Source: Syncephalastrum monosporum B8922
Lineage: Eukaryota; Mucoromycota; Mucoromycetes; Mucorales; Syncephalastraceae
Length of the DNA: 64,000 nucleotides
Direction of reading: 5' to 3'
NCBI GenBank assembly: GCA_000697355.1
Contig: JNEN01000861.1
Location: 62,001-126,000, forward strand
Shown here: in pieces, positions 32,177 to 44,315 of the stretch
How positions within the stretch are numbered: the stretch's first letter is position 1
Layout of the letters: every line of letters begins with the position of its first letter
Made by a program: the position numbers and the translations under genes
The notes under the pieces: model-generated
What the model saw: the letters and a program-made list of their open reading frames with translations, nothing else
Told to the model about the DNA's origin: nothing
Databases searched by the model: none

Positions 32177-32251
32177 CAAGTTGGGAGAGGAGGGCGGGTA
32201 AGCCGCCTGGTGGGGTGTTTGCGGTTGCGTTTCTGGATATTCTTGGTCAAT
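31963..32251. other. Convergent 3' flanks with a GT microsatellite
   Basis: Shared downstream region of the NDUFA4-like and cyclin genes; AATAAAAATACTAATAAAAG just after the stop is a polyadenylation-rich stretch. The GT repeat is listed separately. Confidence 0.5.
32124..32169. repeat. (GT)n microsatellite
   Basis: About 23 GT units, the longest dinucleotide run in the window. Confidence 0.92.
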
Positions 32252-33377
32252 TCACGGGGTATAAGGTGTGGCCGGGGCGACTCTTGAATGGTGTGTATAC
32301 TGGTAATTAGGTTGAGTAGACGCTGCTGGTTCTGATGCTGGTGCTTTTGATTTGGGATTGATGGAGGGAGGTGAAGCAATGATATTTTGGGAGGAAGGTC
32401 GTATTACAGGAGCATCCCGTTTGACAGGGGGAGAATGCGAACAATGGCGCTTTTTGACAGGCCATTCGCTGTCGCTCTTGCTCTCATGGTGCGTCGTAGG
32501 CGGCGTGAGAGGTGGCAAGGGGCGACGTTTTCGAACAAGTTGCTGCTGTTGCTGTAACTGGAATTGCTGCTGCTGCTGTTGTTGTTGTGACATGGCGTGC
32601 AGAAGTAACTGGTCTCCGAACTTTTGCATCGTTTCGAGCCGTACGTGGAGTTCAAAGTCGCACAGGAAAAGAAACTCCAGCTCCAGCTGGTTCAGCTCCA
32701 GTAGTGGGAGACCTCCTACCTGCAATATGGCACAATACGAATAGGTTATTCATTAGATAACTCGCTATTGTCTATCGACATAGGGTACATACCTTGGCGT
32801 ACCGAGAATTGGGATAAAAGACATCGGATACAAACTTGGAAGCTACGACGATGCTGCCCCAGAAAAAATGAAAAATAAAAAAAGATTGTCAACAAAAAAG
32901 CAAAACATGTCGGTGCCTATGCATGTCATATTTTTAGGGTACTTACCCAGATATCAAAAGACGATGAATGTTGAGCGAGGAGACGACAAAGTTGCCTTTG
33001 CGGGCCTTGGCGATTCGGTCAAAGTAGATGGGCAGCGAGAGGACGACTTCATTGTTGAAAGGTGTGAAGCGTAATATGCGTAGCAAATAAGCTTCAATCT
33101 TGATACTGGGAACGGCTCGGGAGTGAAAGATGGTTAGGTTTTGCTGGTGCTCGAGTTTGTCGTTGGCGTGCACGACAGATTCGAGCAGGTTGGCAACCAT
33201 GCGAAGCAGCGTGGCCACGGGAAATCGAGCAATATCGAGCTGGCTCGCATGGCCGTCCCGGTTCTTACTATTCGTCGAAGTTGCGTTCGTTGTTGCGTTC
33301 GTTGCTGTCGTTGTTGTAGTGGCTGCTGTTGTATTGGCATGGTGCTGAGTACGGTCGACAGTGCATGTGGTACTCAT
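32252..33377 (-). CDS. Pho80/PREG-type cyclin
   Basis: Partner of a Pho85-type cyclin-dependent kinase, in yeast linked to phosphate signalling and other nutrient or cell-cycle roles. Exons 33377-32947, 32853-32793 and 32719-32252 give 319 residues. A Thr/Asn/Ala-rich N-terminus is followed by the cyclin fold: VATLLRMVANLLESVVHAND, IKIEAYLLRILRF, LSLPIYFDRIAKA, NIHRLLISGIVVASKFVSD across the first intron, YPNSRYAKVGGLPLLELNQL across the second, and LEFLFLCDFEL. The C-terminus has a polyQ tract and a basic KKRHCSHSP stretch. The frame stays open far upstream of the ATG at 33377, but that part is biased, Phe/Ser-rich leader sequence. Pcl subfamily not decided. Confidence 0.9.
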
Positions 33378-35087
33378 AGGAGAAGGAAAGAAAAGAGAGA
33401 AGGAAAAGAAGCAAGAGAAAGAGAGGTAGAAAAACAGAAAGAAAGAAGGAAGTGAGAAGGGAAAAGCGAAAAAGAAAAAGGAAAAAGCGGGATGCCGGAA
33501 TGAAGACCGGACATAAAAGGTGAAAGCGACGAGGAAGAGAGAGATAAACGAGCGGGTCCAGCGAGCGTCAAAGAGGATAGGCGCGTGCAGGATGCAATGA
33601 CAGTTGGATGCGTAAATGTATGAGTTATGTGCGTGTGGAGACAAAAAAAAGAGGGGCGCCTGTCCGATGTAAGGGGTGCTATGGGCTTCTTGAGGCGCAC
33701 GTTGCGGCCGGTAAGCCATCTGGTTGGCTAACTCGAGAAATCAGTCAAACACTCAACCACACGCTCCGATAGATATTTTTTTCTTTCCATCCTTCTCTCG
33801 CTTTTGACTCTTACACGTGGAGTCCACCGACTTGCCTTGTTTGCTGATCCTATCGTTTTTTCTTTTTTCTTTTTGAATGCTATTTGTCCTTGATGTCGTA
33901 TTTTTTTTCTCATCATGCTTATTAGCCTATTACTGCGTGATGATGGGCATATGTACTTGCATTTGCCTTTCATTACCTGTGCGCCACTCGTATACTTAGC
34001 ATCCGGTTGACTTATTGATCAACCTGTCAGTCCACCTCAGTTCTTTGCACTTCAATCCACGTGTCCCCTGGCTAAGCACCTAAATCGACTCCAAGTCCCT
34101 TGCTCGCTGAATGACAAATCATTTTCTCTTGTAATGTATATGGTCAGGCTACTGTCTCCTATGATGAGGATAACTAGTTTACTCCTTGGCTGTCATCAAT
34201 TCACGACATACGATCTACATACATCACGCTCGATATTTAGCACACATTTTCATACCTATTCGCCATGCTTCTGTGACACCAGGTGGGTTGCAAACTAGCG
34301 CACCATGGGGTATGACTCGGGCGCTCACCATGGAGCATGTGTGTGTGTTATACGATGATGATTGGAAAGACTCTGTACGCCATGTATATATGTGTGTGTG
34401 GGAGCTAATAGCCATTGTGCGCATAACGCTATTAGGGTCTTTTACCGAGCCGCACGTGCGCTCAAGCTGTGCTCTTATCAAATGAAACGCTGGGTCCACA
34501 TGCCAGCACAAGCAAGACAGGGTAACCCAATGTTTGTTTCTAATTGCGTCGCCCAAGGCAAGATGACGCTGATTCACTTTTCTTTTCTTTTTTTTGCTTG
34601 GGAATCATCATCTGGAAAATCCTTTTCTTTCTGGGTGCATTGTGCCATTCAGGTGTGTTACATCGGCCATTCAAGAGTAAAATGTGTTGTCCGATTTAAG
34701 GATGCAAGCGGATTTTAATGTCCACGTGCCCTGTCTATCTTTTCTGACCCTCTCTTTGACTTTCCCACCCCAACTTGATCTCCTTGATTTGTCTTGGCGC
34801 TTACCCATATATGTTAGGCAATGCAGCAATGCCTCTTGTAGAAGAAGATTATCTGATAGCCATGAAACAATTGGAACATAGGTAGAGAAGTTTGGTCCTA
34901 GATAGGTGATCTACGTGTGTATTTCCTCGTATCACGTACTGGCTGAGCGAGTGAGCGGTTGTTCAGACGGAGATGAACAAGGTAGAACCCGAACATGGGG
35001 TCCTGTGTAGGCGTTGATCAATATTTTCATATTTGCTTCGGAGGTGACGCGTCCTCCCTTTTTTTTATTCTTTTGTTCGCCATCATT
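33378..35087. other. Divergent intergenic region, 1.7 kb
   Basis: Begins with a long purine-rich tract (33380-33540; AAGGAAAGAAAAGAGAGAAG-like), the leader of the cyclin gene read from the other strand. Beyond 33700 I see only short frames without motifs. Confidence 0.45.
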
Positions 35088-36300
35088 ATGGAAGCTGGAC
35101 AAATACTGCTTTATGGAACAGGATTTCTCTTCTTTGTGACACTTTTGCAACTGCGTAAACTGTTCCAGAAACGAAAGAAGCTCAACCGCAACCTACGGGC
35201 GCAGTGGTTTGACTCGTGAGCGACATAGGTCGGGGTTTACGCGCTTTTCCCCCGTCTCGTTTTGTCTTCCATTTCACCCGTGGAATGAGCAAACTGACCC
35301 AGAGCTCACCTCTCGTTCATCTCGGCCAGCGATCGGCAGAGCCAGGTGAGTTTCAATCATGTGCGTGTGTCTTCATGTCACTTACGTGCAATGTATAACA
35401 TATAACAATGCAAGTGGTTCGCAAACATGTCAATGAGCCTTTTCTCCGCCGGCAAGGCTCGCGGAGAACCCGTGCGGCCGTCTCTCTTCTGGAACTGCTC
35501 GCCAGACTGGACCTGCTCGTCCGAAAACTTGAGCAAGGCTCTTTCCCTCAGGTAACCCTGGGTACGTGGCTTAAGCCAATAAGAGACTGACATGTGTACC
35601 ATAGCTACAAGAAGAAGCGGATGCCCTGGTCACCACTATCCAATCCACGTGGTCTGCCCTTGCTGGGACGAATCCTACGCTGAAACAGGAGCTGGTTCAG
35701 GCATTACGTCTAGAGAGCCTTTACGGTCATGCGATGCGCTATCTTTCCATGCCTACCGAGGGTCGGGGAACCGATGGGTTTGCAAGTAGGTGCATCTCGA
35801 GCAGAGATCTCGATAACCGCTATCTCTCAACCGCCCAATTTGCATGAACTGATACCAACCCTCTTTAGGCCATTGTAAACAGATGGGCCAATACGATCAG
35901 CTTTATGCCACCGCCTGCCGCCTCTATCGTCATCTCAAGTTACCCAATCATAACTATATACCCTATCAACTCGCACTGATCTACGCAAGTAAAATAATCC
36001 GAAGACACTATACGAAACTAACCATAAATTCGTTTCATCACATAGCAATGTGTTGTGCAGCTTGGAAATCCATTCAAATCCTATCGCGACCGAATCGAGC
36101 AGCAATTCGATGATATCCGGCAATACCAAGCACAACACCCCGGCGGCCGACTGCATCCCAACCAGGTCGAGTGGTTACTCATGCTCACACGTGAGCTGGC
36201 CATGCACACCTGTGTTGTGGGACCTGTCGCGCCAGAAACAGAACCACCCACCTCGTTGCCTCTTTTCGATGCCATGTACTATGCCCGTCACTTGACTTGA
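35088..36300 (+). CDS. Uncharacterised single-pass membrane protein, six exons
   Basis: A multi-exon gene of unknown function, 285 residues: exons 35088-35215, 35305-35345, 35415-35551, 35605-35785, 35869-35984 and 36046-36300. The N-terminus MEAGQILLYGTGFLFFVTLL is a signal-anchor TM helix followed by a basic stretch KRKKLNRN. The remainder is predicted helical, with RAAVSLLELLARLDLLVRK, DALVTTIQSTWSAL, LVQALRLESLYGHAMRYLS and NPFKSYRDRIEQQFDDI. The fifth intron needs a GC donor (GCAAGT at 35985) to keep phase: a GT donor three bases on gives a frame that stops. The 41-nt second exon was placed by phase. No family recognised. Membrane topology suggests a cytosolic helical domain held on an organelle or ER. 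Confidence 0.7.
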
Positions 36301-36450
36301 TCCATCTGTTCTATTTTTTTTTTTTTTTGTAACCTTTTTTCATGTTTTTTTATTTCAAAGGCTTGTCTGGGAATAAAAAGAAAGAACAAGTGTGCATGGA
36401 TGGTAAAAAAAAAAGAAAAGGAAGAAGTTTTACTTTTTCTTTGCTTAAGC

Positions 36451-38524
36451 TTAGGTCCAGACGTACTATGAAGAGGAAGTCCAGTGAGTTACGGTGTGTC
36501 ACGCTCCCTTTTCCCATCGTAATCTTACCTGAGGACCTCCACCGCCCTCGGGTACAGTCCAGTCAATGTTTTGTGACGGGTCCTTGATATCGCAGGTCTT
36601 GCAGTGGATGCAGTTCTGCGAGTTGATCTGAAGTCGCTTCTGACCAGGCTTCTCCTCGTCATCGACGTACTCATAGACACCCGCAGGACAGAAGCGGTTC
36701 TCGGGACCATCAAAGATCTTGAGGTTACGCTCCACAGGCACCTTCTTGTCACGGATGCGCAAGTGGACAGGCTGGTTCTCGGCGTGGTTAGTGCCAGTGC
36801 GCGAGACGTTCTCCAGCAAGTCAAACGAGATTTTGCCGTCCGGCTTGGGGTAATCAATCGGCTTGGCCTCACTATAGACAATATCAATGGATAAGCCGAT
36901 CCCAACGTAGCATTCCGGACTTACGCAGCAGGCTTGAGGCACTGCCAATCAGGCTTGTGGTGCTTGAGCGTCCAGGGCTCCTTGCCCTTGGAGATCATGG
37001 TTGAGAAACCAGAGTGGAGGACACCACCGATCAGGCCGAGCGGGCCGTGGAAGGCAGGCTTGCAGTTGCGGACCGCATAGAGCTCGTCATAAACCCACGA
37101 GTTCTTGATGTTCTCCTCGTAGCTGGTGAGCTGCGCGGCCTGGCCGTCCTCGAGCGGGTTTTCGCCAAACAGGGCCTCGTAAGCCGATTCAGCGGCGAGC
37201 ATACCTGACTTCATGGCGGTGTGGGTGCCCTTGATCTTGGGCACGTTGAGGAAGCCAGCAGAACAGCCGATCAAGGCGCCACCGGGGAACACGAGCTTGG
37301 GAATGGATTGGTAGCCACCTTCGTTCAGCGCGCGGGCGCCGTACGAAATGCAGGTGCCACCCTCAAGCAGGGGCTTCACAGACGGGTGGTGTTTGAATCG
37401 CTAATCGCAAAATCATCGAAATTCAAATGAGCTTTTCCACGCCTTCAATTTGAACTTTCCCACGCTTGTGGGCATGGATCGTTCGTTACCTGGAATTCCT
37501 TGTAGGGGCTCAAGTACGGATTCTCGTAGTCGAGACCGACGACATAACCGAGGGCAACAAGGTGCTTGTCGGCTTCAAAGTGATAGATGAAGCTGCCACC
37601 GTAAGTGTGCATGTCCACGGGCCAGCCGATGGTATGGATCACCGTGCCAGGCTTGTGCTTCTCGGGCTGGACCTCCCACACTTCCTTGAGGCCGATGCCG
37701 TACTTCTGAGGCTCGCTGTCGCTGCGCAGGTCGTACTTGCCAAAGAGGCCCTTGGAGAGTGAGCCGTGGCAGCCCTCAGCAAAGAGGGTGACCTTGGCAT
37801 TGACAGCCATGCCGCGCTCGTAGGTGTCCTTGGGCTCAAAGTTCTTGTCCAGGCCGACGTCGTTGAGGTTGACGCCCGCCACCGAACCGTCTTCGCGGTA
37901 ACGCACCTCGCTCGCTGCGAAACCGGGATAGATCTCAACGCCCAATTCTTCGGCTTGCTCACCCAGCCACTTGACAAAGTTGTTGAGAGAGACAATGTAG
38001 TTGCCCTTGTTGTTCATCTGGGGCGGGTGCGGGATAGGGATGGCCATCGACTTGGTCAAGAAGCGCATGTTGTCGTTGGTCACGGGCGTGTTGAGGGGCG
38101 CACCACGCTCCTTCCAGTCCGGGAACAGCTCGTCCAGGGCGCGCGGCTCGAGCACAGCACCCGACAAGGTATGTCCACCAATCTCACCTGCCTTTTCAAT
38201 GACCATGACACGCATTTCCTGACCCGCGTCATTGGCGAGCTGCTTGAGTCGGATCGCAGCCGACAGACCAGCAGGACCGCCGCCGACGATCACCACGTCC
38301 GTCTCGTCCTCAAACTGCTCGCTCCGTCGCGGATCGTCCTCGGGCAGCTGGTCACGATTGGGCACCCAGATCTTTTGGGGGGCGGTGGTCGACAAGAGAC
38401 GCACGGCCGGCACACGAGAGCGGTGCAGCAAGGCGGCGGAGGCGCGTGCCAAGGAAGGTACGCGTGTCGCTTGGGTTCGCCACATGGCGCGAGCAGCCCT
38501 AGCAGCAGTTCCACGGGCAAACAT
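36451..38524 (-). CDS. CIR2: Electron transfer flavoprotein-ubiquinone oxidoreductase
   Basis: Inner-membrane FAD/[4Fe-4S] enzyme that passes electrons from ETF to ubiquinone during fatty-acid and amino-acid oxidation. Exons 38524-37490, 37400-36925, 36871-36529 and 36465-36451 give 622 residues. An Arg/Ala-rich presequence is followed by the FAD motif [32 protein letters not shown] and [17 protein letters not shown]; the membrane/ubiquinone region contains [19 protein letters not shown]. The C-terminal ferredoxin-like cluster shows [10 protein letters not shown] and [13 protein letters not shown]. The last coding exon is only 15 nt and ends YVWT-stop; it is supported by a good donor (CAG/GTAAGA) and acceptor (ATAG). 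Length and motif order match the family. Confidence 0.95.
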
Positions 38525-39979
38525 GATGGTATTCAGTTCAAACCAGTAAGAGTGGGGAGGAAAAGGGGGATAAAGAATGGGCAGAGCAGAACAAAAATAA
38601 TAAAAGCAAAGTCGGCTACAGGCAACCGGCGATGCTCGGTTAAGAATCACACAAGTTTCACATGCCGCCGCCAATGACGCTTCCTCTCTTGACAAATGCC
38701 CTTGTGTCATTTTCACGCAGGAGAATACCTTTTCCCGTTGACACTCTTACATGGCTTCCTTTCCGTCCATAACGTATCATACGACGAGCAGACGCATGCC
38801 TCATGGCTCTCTATCTGCTTTCTAGACGCCGTTAAAATGATTCAAGTGTCTTGAAGGATCCATATCTGCTCGGTTTTAGATAGGAGATGAATTACTTGCA
38901 TCTCCAAATTTTTTTATGATGACACACTGGAATTCTCGCCTATTCTCATCCTCTTACCATATCTTTTTTGTCACAAAAACAATCGTGCTATCTACCATAT
39001 TATATGCTCATCTCCATTCGCCGGTTTAAAATTTCACATGAATCAGGAGAACACGTATAAATGAATAGAAGAGAGCCCCGGTATGTATGTGAGACTGGCT
39101 GACTGGTAGCAATAGATTTTGGCAACACGTAGCAAAGGGAAGGAAGCAGAATCATCACCGGAATTGACCCCACAAAAATGGAAGATCCTTTTCGCGGGAA
39201 AGGAGATTCCTGCGGGGACGGTGCCTTGCATGGCGTTAGATTTGCGCTGTTATATACTATATACGTAAAACAGTCGGTTGCAAATTTTTGGATGTGGATT
39301 TTTGTGTCACGACGCCAGAACATTTAATCCGTTAGTTCAAGCGTATTCAGGCCACTCCATCCTGCTGATACACTCATTAGGTCCAGTCAGCTAATGCTTG
39401 CAGATCACAGTCACCTATCGGATCGGTTCTCTTTCTTAACTTCTACTGTAAAGACTTACACGGTTCAACGCGATATATACGATGAGTGTGAGCGAGATAT
39501 TAGTTTCCAGACTTGTTTATCCGCCATCGCTGTGATATTTAGAGGGTAGCCAAGCTAGTGTGGCGTCGAAACGTTCCCGTGGAGAGGTCTTTACAAGTTT
39601 TAGGAGACCGTGTATGGCCAGGCACCGTAAGGTTCTCGCGTATGGTGCTGCCCGTCGCCGAGGCGTTCTCTTTAAGACAAGGCGGGCGCCGCTGAGGTTG
39701 CTTGAGAAGGAGCAGTGATATCATTCGAGAAATGTACAACCTTGTCTATCTTACCGAAAAAAAAAAGGTGAACACGGTTTTTTTTTTTTTTTAGCACGAG
39801 TAGAGAAGAGAAAGAGCATTCCTGAAATGAATTTGTGTACTCCATTTATAACATTATGGTATGTATCACGAGCCAACCAGCACTGTCTTCATCACATATG
39901 TCATTACGCGTTTTTCTACACTGTATACTTCGAGTCGCCGGAAAGCACGAATAATAACTATTCGAAATATACATGTATT
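38525..39979. other. Intergenic, 1.45 kb
   Basis: 5' flank of ETF-QO on the left and 3' flank of the BSD gene on the right. I see only short frames; the one at 39739-39539 (minus, 66 codons) has no motif. Homopolymer A and T runs flank 39760-39792. Confidence 0.45.
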
Positions 39980-41371
39980 TTATTCCCAATCACTATCACT
40001 GTCCTCCGCGGCGTTGTTCGGCTCGGCTTTGGGGCCTTCTCCTGGGGACACTGCTGCTGGTGCTGCTGGTGCTGGTGCTGGCGACTTGTCACCATTGGGA
40101 GCAGGTGCTGCTTTGGGTTCTGCAGTTTTACTTTCTTTCTTCTCCTCTTTCTTCTCCTCTTTCTTCTCCTCCTCTTCTTCGTCCTCTGAGTCCCACTTGA
40201 AGTCATCACCATCCTCTTCTTGCTCCGCACCTGAAAAAAGAAAGAGATATTTAAACGGTATAGTAACTACCCTGACGAGTCAGTTATTCACATACCTTGA
40301 GCAATTAACTGTCGTTTCTCCTCGTCCTTCTCAATGATATTGGCATGGTAGAAATAACGCTTCCAAAAGAGCGGGTAGCTCACTTCCACAGGTACTATGC
40401 AGTTTTATGCTGGTTAATTTGAAATGAAAATGATGTCTGCATCTAGAATCACTTACCAAGCTTATCCATCATGACGCGCAATTCGGGCTCAGCCTCCAGA
40501 AGGGCAGAGATTGTATCTGTGCGTTGTTCAATATCCACCTCGAAGGCCGGATCCTTTTTTTCCTCGGCTTCGGCAGGCTTTAAAAATGTGTCTGGATTGG
40601 CGCCCATTTCGGCCAGGAGTCTTTCTTTGCGGGTAGCACTAAAGAGAAGAGAACCATCGAGGGAATCAGCTGAAGATAGATACATAGATAAGCGACGTAC
40701 AAGATCCGTTTGCCATGTTTTTGAGAGCCATCGCTGCTTGTACTACGGCGACTTTCAGGTTCTTCATGCGGGGGTCTTTGTTCTTGATCATGTTCTTCTT
40801 CAGGATCAAGCACTGTGATCGTTTTGCTCAAGACTTGCATAACGTCCGCACCAAATTTCTGCATGTATTGCTCTGCAAACCGCGTGCCCTGATCCATTTC
40901 GTCGCGTAACCGTGCCAGATCCATATTCTCCGGTAGACGAACTGCAGACGAGAGTTGCGCTGTAGGGATCTTTTTGACGTAGCTCCACCAACCATCCTGC
41001 TTTTCTTCTTCGGTTGCGTCTTCTTCTGTCTGAGTATCCTTCTCTCCTCGATCTCCTTGTCCTCCACGAGGCGAGGTCGGTGACAATGCTTCGGTTGCAT
41101 CACTTCGCAGCGTCTGTGCAAAGTCTTGCAAATCACGTCGTGTGACATTGACTACCTCTTCGCCCTAGAAAACAGATAAAGCACAATAAGATTGCGTCGC
41201 TCGTGGAGCAGAAGTACGTGCCTGTTTGCGAACAGATTCGACAAGACTGCTCCACCGGCTGCTGAAACCAAAGTTGTTGAATGCCTTTAGAATGACGTCG
41301 TCTTCTTCCTGGGCATGTGCATTTTGGCTGTCATTGACAGCCCCTGAGGCGTATTGGTACATGTCGTCCAT
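39980..41371 (-). CDS. BSD-domain protein
   Basis: Protein with a BSD fold (found in TFIIH p62, synapse-associated and Dos2-like proteins). Exons 41371-41222, 41164-40701, 40638-40457, 40394-40296 and 40230-39980 give 381 residues. Order: an N-terminal helical part (FGFSSRWSSLVESVRKQ-GEEVVNVTRRDL), an acidic linker, WWSYVKKIPTAQLSSAVRLP, a second helical stretch, RIFATRKERLLAEMGANPDTFL, then the BSD core VEVSYPLFWKRYFYH with the two conserved aromatic residues. The tail is strongly Lys/Glu and Pro/Ala-rich, ending DDSDSDWE, typical of fungal family members. The first intron (41221-41165) keeps phase with a GC donor (CAG/GCACGT); the nearby GT donor would need a different acceptor. Role unknown; possibly ubiquitin- or heterochromatin-linked like yeast/fission-yeast Dos2 relatives. 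Confidence 0.85.
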
Positions 41372-44315
41372 GGTGGATAGGTATTTGGAAGCTACAATGG
41401 GAGGAGGTGTTTAGGGCTATTTCGCGCCAAATCCAGAAGATTTAAAGAGCGCACTCTCATGATGGTTTGATCTCAATTTTCGACCAGCTTTCGCGCCTCT
41501 CCCTGGAGAAAAAGTGCTGGAAGGCGGCTGTGGAGTACGGCCGGTCAAAAGGCAAAGAAAGGCCTTGCAGACGCCGCAAACCTTGAGAGGTATAATGGAG
41601 TGGAGCATGCAAACGACATCTATCTGGCTCTAAGCGATAAATAGTGTGGCCGACCTTTGAGCAGGGACATCCACCGACCTCATGGCGTTTCTGAAACAGA
41701 CCGTAGATCCAGCTGTACAGTATATGTATGTAGATATAGATATAAAACATGAACAACATGAAGAAAACCCTTTTATATTCGGGTTATGCACTTGCCCATA
41801 TTCACATGACGCCCAGAGGCGGCATGGCCGGGCAGGTTGCAGTAAAGATAAAGGTTCTGGGGGTGGTGGCAACCTTGTCGCGCGGAAGTGAGTTCGCATA
41901 GAGTCAAGATTCATTGGATTTACGCCCAAACCAGTGCTCAGTAAACCTTTGAAGTCGAGAAGAACAACAGACGAGCAAGCCCAGATAGAGTGGAAGGGAT
42001 GGATGAGCAAAAGACGACAATGAAAGACTCCTTTAATACTAATTAGCAGATATGATTCTCTTCTCACGGTAAGCCAGGTTTTCCACAGTCTCGACAGAAT
42101 CAACAAGGAGAACCAATAATCATCAAATGGTGTACTGCTTGGAGCTGTAGCCTCTTTACATCTGTTTTCAACACCATGACGATTTGCTCGTGCAACCCTT
42201 GGATTTCTTTCATGGAGACGTATTCCAGTCATTGCCTCATGTGGAAAGTCTCTGACTTGATATGTTGAGGTAGACAACTTGCGCTTATTCTTTGATAGAA
42301 ATAGGAAATTCGACAGTGATGAAAACCATATTCTCTCGTATTCGTTATTCTCTTCGTATTCATTCCTTAAGAATATGCAGCGTATCTTATATATACTCGT
42401 GAAAGACCTGTCCGAGGAGGACATGTTTGAGCTTTCATGACGTGCTATAGCGGAGACCCTTATTAGAGCGTGGGGGCGGCCTTCATCGGGCACGACGATG
42501 GGATTATCTTTTGACCCATTCTCGTGACCTACGGCTGGTGGTGATTTTCCATGTATCTTCTTAGCCTGTTTCGACTTGGTCAGACTAAGCGATAGGTTCG
42601 GTAATGTCTTTGTTCCCATGGTTAGACTTATCTCTAGATCTCCACCAGTCTCGTCGTTTTCACCTGAGCACTCGTAGCGTCGTCAGCGTGCTACTTCTGT
42701 TTCTTCCTTGCTTGTTACAGCTCATCTATTTTTCGGACATATCGCGTTATATTGATAGCCTACAAGAGAGATATAGACAGATGCTTACCGTGTATGATTA
42801 TATCGTCGTGTGAAGGATTCCTAAAAAATCTGACCAAGCTCCCTTATGCAAACATAGAACACCATCATCCATGGGACACCTCCGCCCATCTTTCGACTCT
42901 ACTGAATGAGTGACCATCTCAACTTGACTAGCACATCTTTGTCTTTTACACGTTAGCGACATCTGCTGTTTTTTTTCCTTTCAAAAGATGGCTATGACAC
43001 CAGTAGATCTGTGCTGCAGCAGAGTCTCCATCCGGAAAGCGGGCTGGCAAGCATAATAGCCGGTTTATATATCACAACCCTCATTCCACACGTCGTATAC
43101 GTCGCCTTTCCAAGATAATAGCGTTGCAGAGGTATACTTCTCAATTGCAAGTGTCTGCATCAAATGTATCTGGTGTATGCTCTCTGACGCGTGTTTTTCC
43201 TAATCAAGTTCGCACACACTTTGACGCGTAACTTTATGTCAAAATGCTCAAACAGCGCCACGTGAATTTTTTCGCGTTAAAATCCACTCTGTCGTCGTAT
43301 GGTCTCATTGACATGGAGTAGAGTTCGAAATAACATTGAATTTAGATCTAGATATTTCCAGATCATGAAACATGGGCGCCTCGAAAACAATATCATACTG
43401 ATGTGGCATTGCTGTTACACTTTCAAAAATTATCTTGGTATTTAACGCAAAAGGCGGGGGGGGTGGGGTTTTCTGTTTCCTGTTCGGCCGTCGTAGGTTT
43501 GCACCCGGATTTATTCCTAATAAAGTATATTGTAAGGCTACTGGACGTACAGTGCAGTACAACGCAGTACAATTAGCATAAGCGATCCATGTGCCTTGCT
43601 CAATAACGTACTATGCAGATATCTATGTGATGGTATCAAAGTTGCACTTGATCACACATAAGGAGTGTAAAGAGTACTGTCCATAACACAAGGTCACACG
43701 ATTCGCTGTTCTCTTAGTGCATTGAAATAGCTTTCCGATAGCTGTGAATAGAGTAAAGTCATTGATGACCGATACCGCGTCGCGATACGTATCAATATGT
43801 ATTCCCAAGAAGGAAGACAGTATGATTCGGTCCGATTTTTAAATAAGTCCTGTGCTCAATTCTTCCTTTTTAAACCCATGACCATCCAACAAAAGAAGGA
43901 TTCTGGTTTTTTGGATTTCGATTGAGAGGTACGTTGTCTACATCCAAATGTTTTGAACGGTGCTGACTCATTACCGCGTTTTAGGAACTCTGCCGAATCT
44001 GGATGATCGGAAAAATTTACTTGATCCCTTGTGCTTTTGTCTTCATTACAAATACTACCACCCATGGATTCTTTTTCAAATGGGAATGTTTCAGAGCGCG
44101 ATATTGATAGATAATAAACCGTGCCCTATTAGAACATGCAATTTTTTCCCTGTCTTTTCATCTGTCATTCGCGTTCCGTTTTTCTTCCTAGCTGCATGTT
44201 CTCTTTCTCCTCTCCTTTATGCGATAGAGGTGCAGCAGCAAGCCAAAAAGGGCCAACCATCTTCTCAAGTTGCAACCGATCGCTTTCTGGACACGAACGG
44301 CGACGCGCTTGAACG
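41372..44315. other. Gene-poor stretch between BSD gene and receptor gene
   Basis: Apart from the minus-strand frame 42619-41630 listed separately, I see no coding sequence or RNA. The part 42830-43300 has a few short inverted motifs. The promoter of the receptor gene, with pyrimidine-rich leader, lies at the right end. Confidence 0.4.
41630..42619 (-). CDS. Long open frame, doubtful gene
   Basis: An uninterrupted frame of 329 codons. The first 60 residues (MGTKTLPNLSLSLTKSKQAKK, shown in part as MGTKTLPNLSLSLTK, and KDNPIVVPDEGRPH) look like plausible protein; NPIVVPDE resembles a SUMO-interacting motif. The rest is rich in Arg, Cys, Phe and Ser without any pattern I recognise, and could be open by chance or be an old element. 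No intron structure or good leader was found. I list it because its length is unusual for a chance frame at this base composition. Confidence 0.22.
   Translation of the reverse strand: MGTKTLPNLSLSLTKSKQAKKIHGKSPPAVGHENGSKDNPIVVPDEGRPHALIRVSAIARHESSNMSSSDRSFTSIYKIRCIFLRNEYEENNEYERIWFSSLSNFLFLSKNKRKLSTSTYQVRDFPHEAMTGIRLHERNPRVARANRHGVENRCKEATAPSSTPFDDYWFSLLILSRLWKTWLTVRRESYLLISIKGVFHCRLLLIHPFHSIWACSSVVLLDFKGLLSTGLGVNPMNLDSMRTHFRATRLPPPPEPLSLLQPARPCRLWASCEYGQVHNPNIKGFSSCCSCFISISTYIYCTAGSTVCFRNAMRSVDVPAQRSATLFIA

Noticed and set aside
33378..33719. N-terminal extension of the Pho80-type cyclin in an open frame up to 33719
   Set aside because: The extra stretch is almost only Phe, Ser, Leu and His from a purine/pyrimidine-biased leader; the cyclin start at 33377 is natural.
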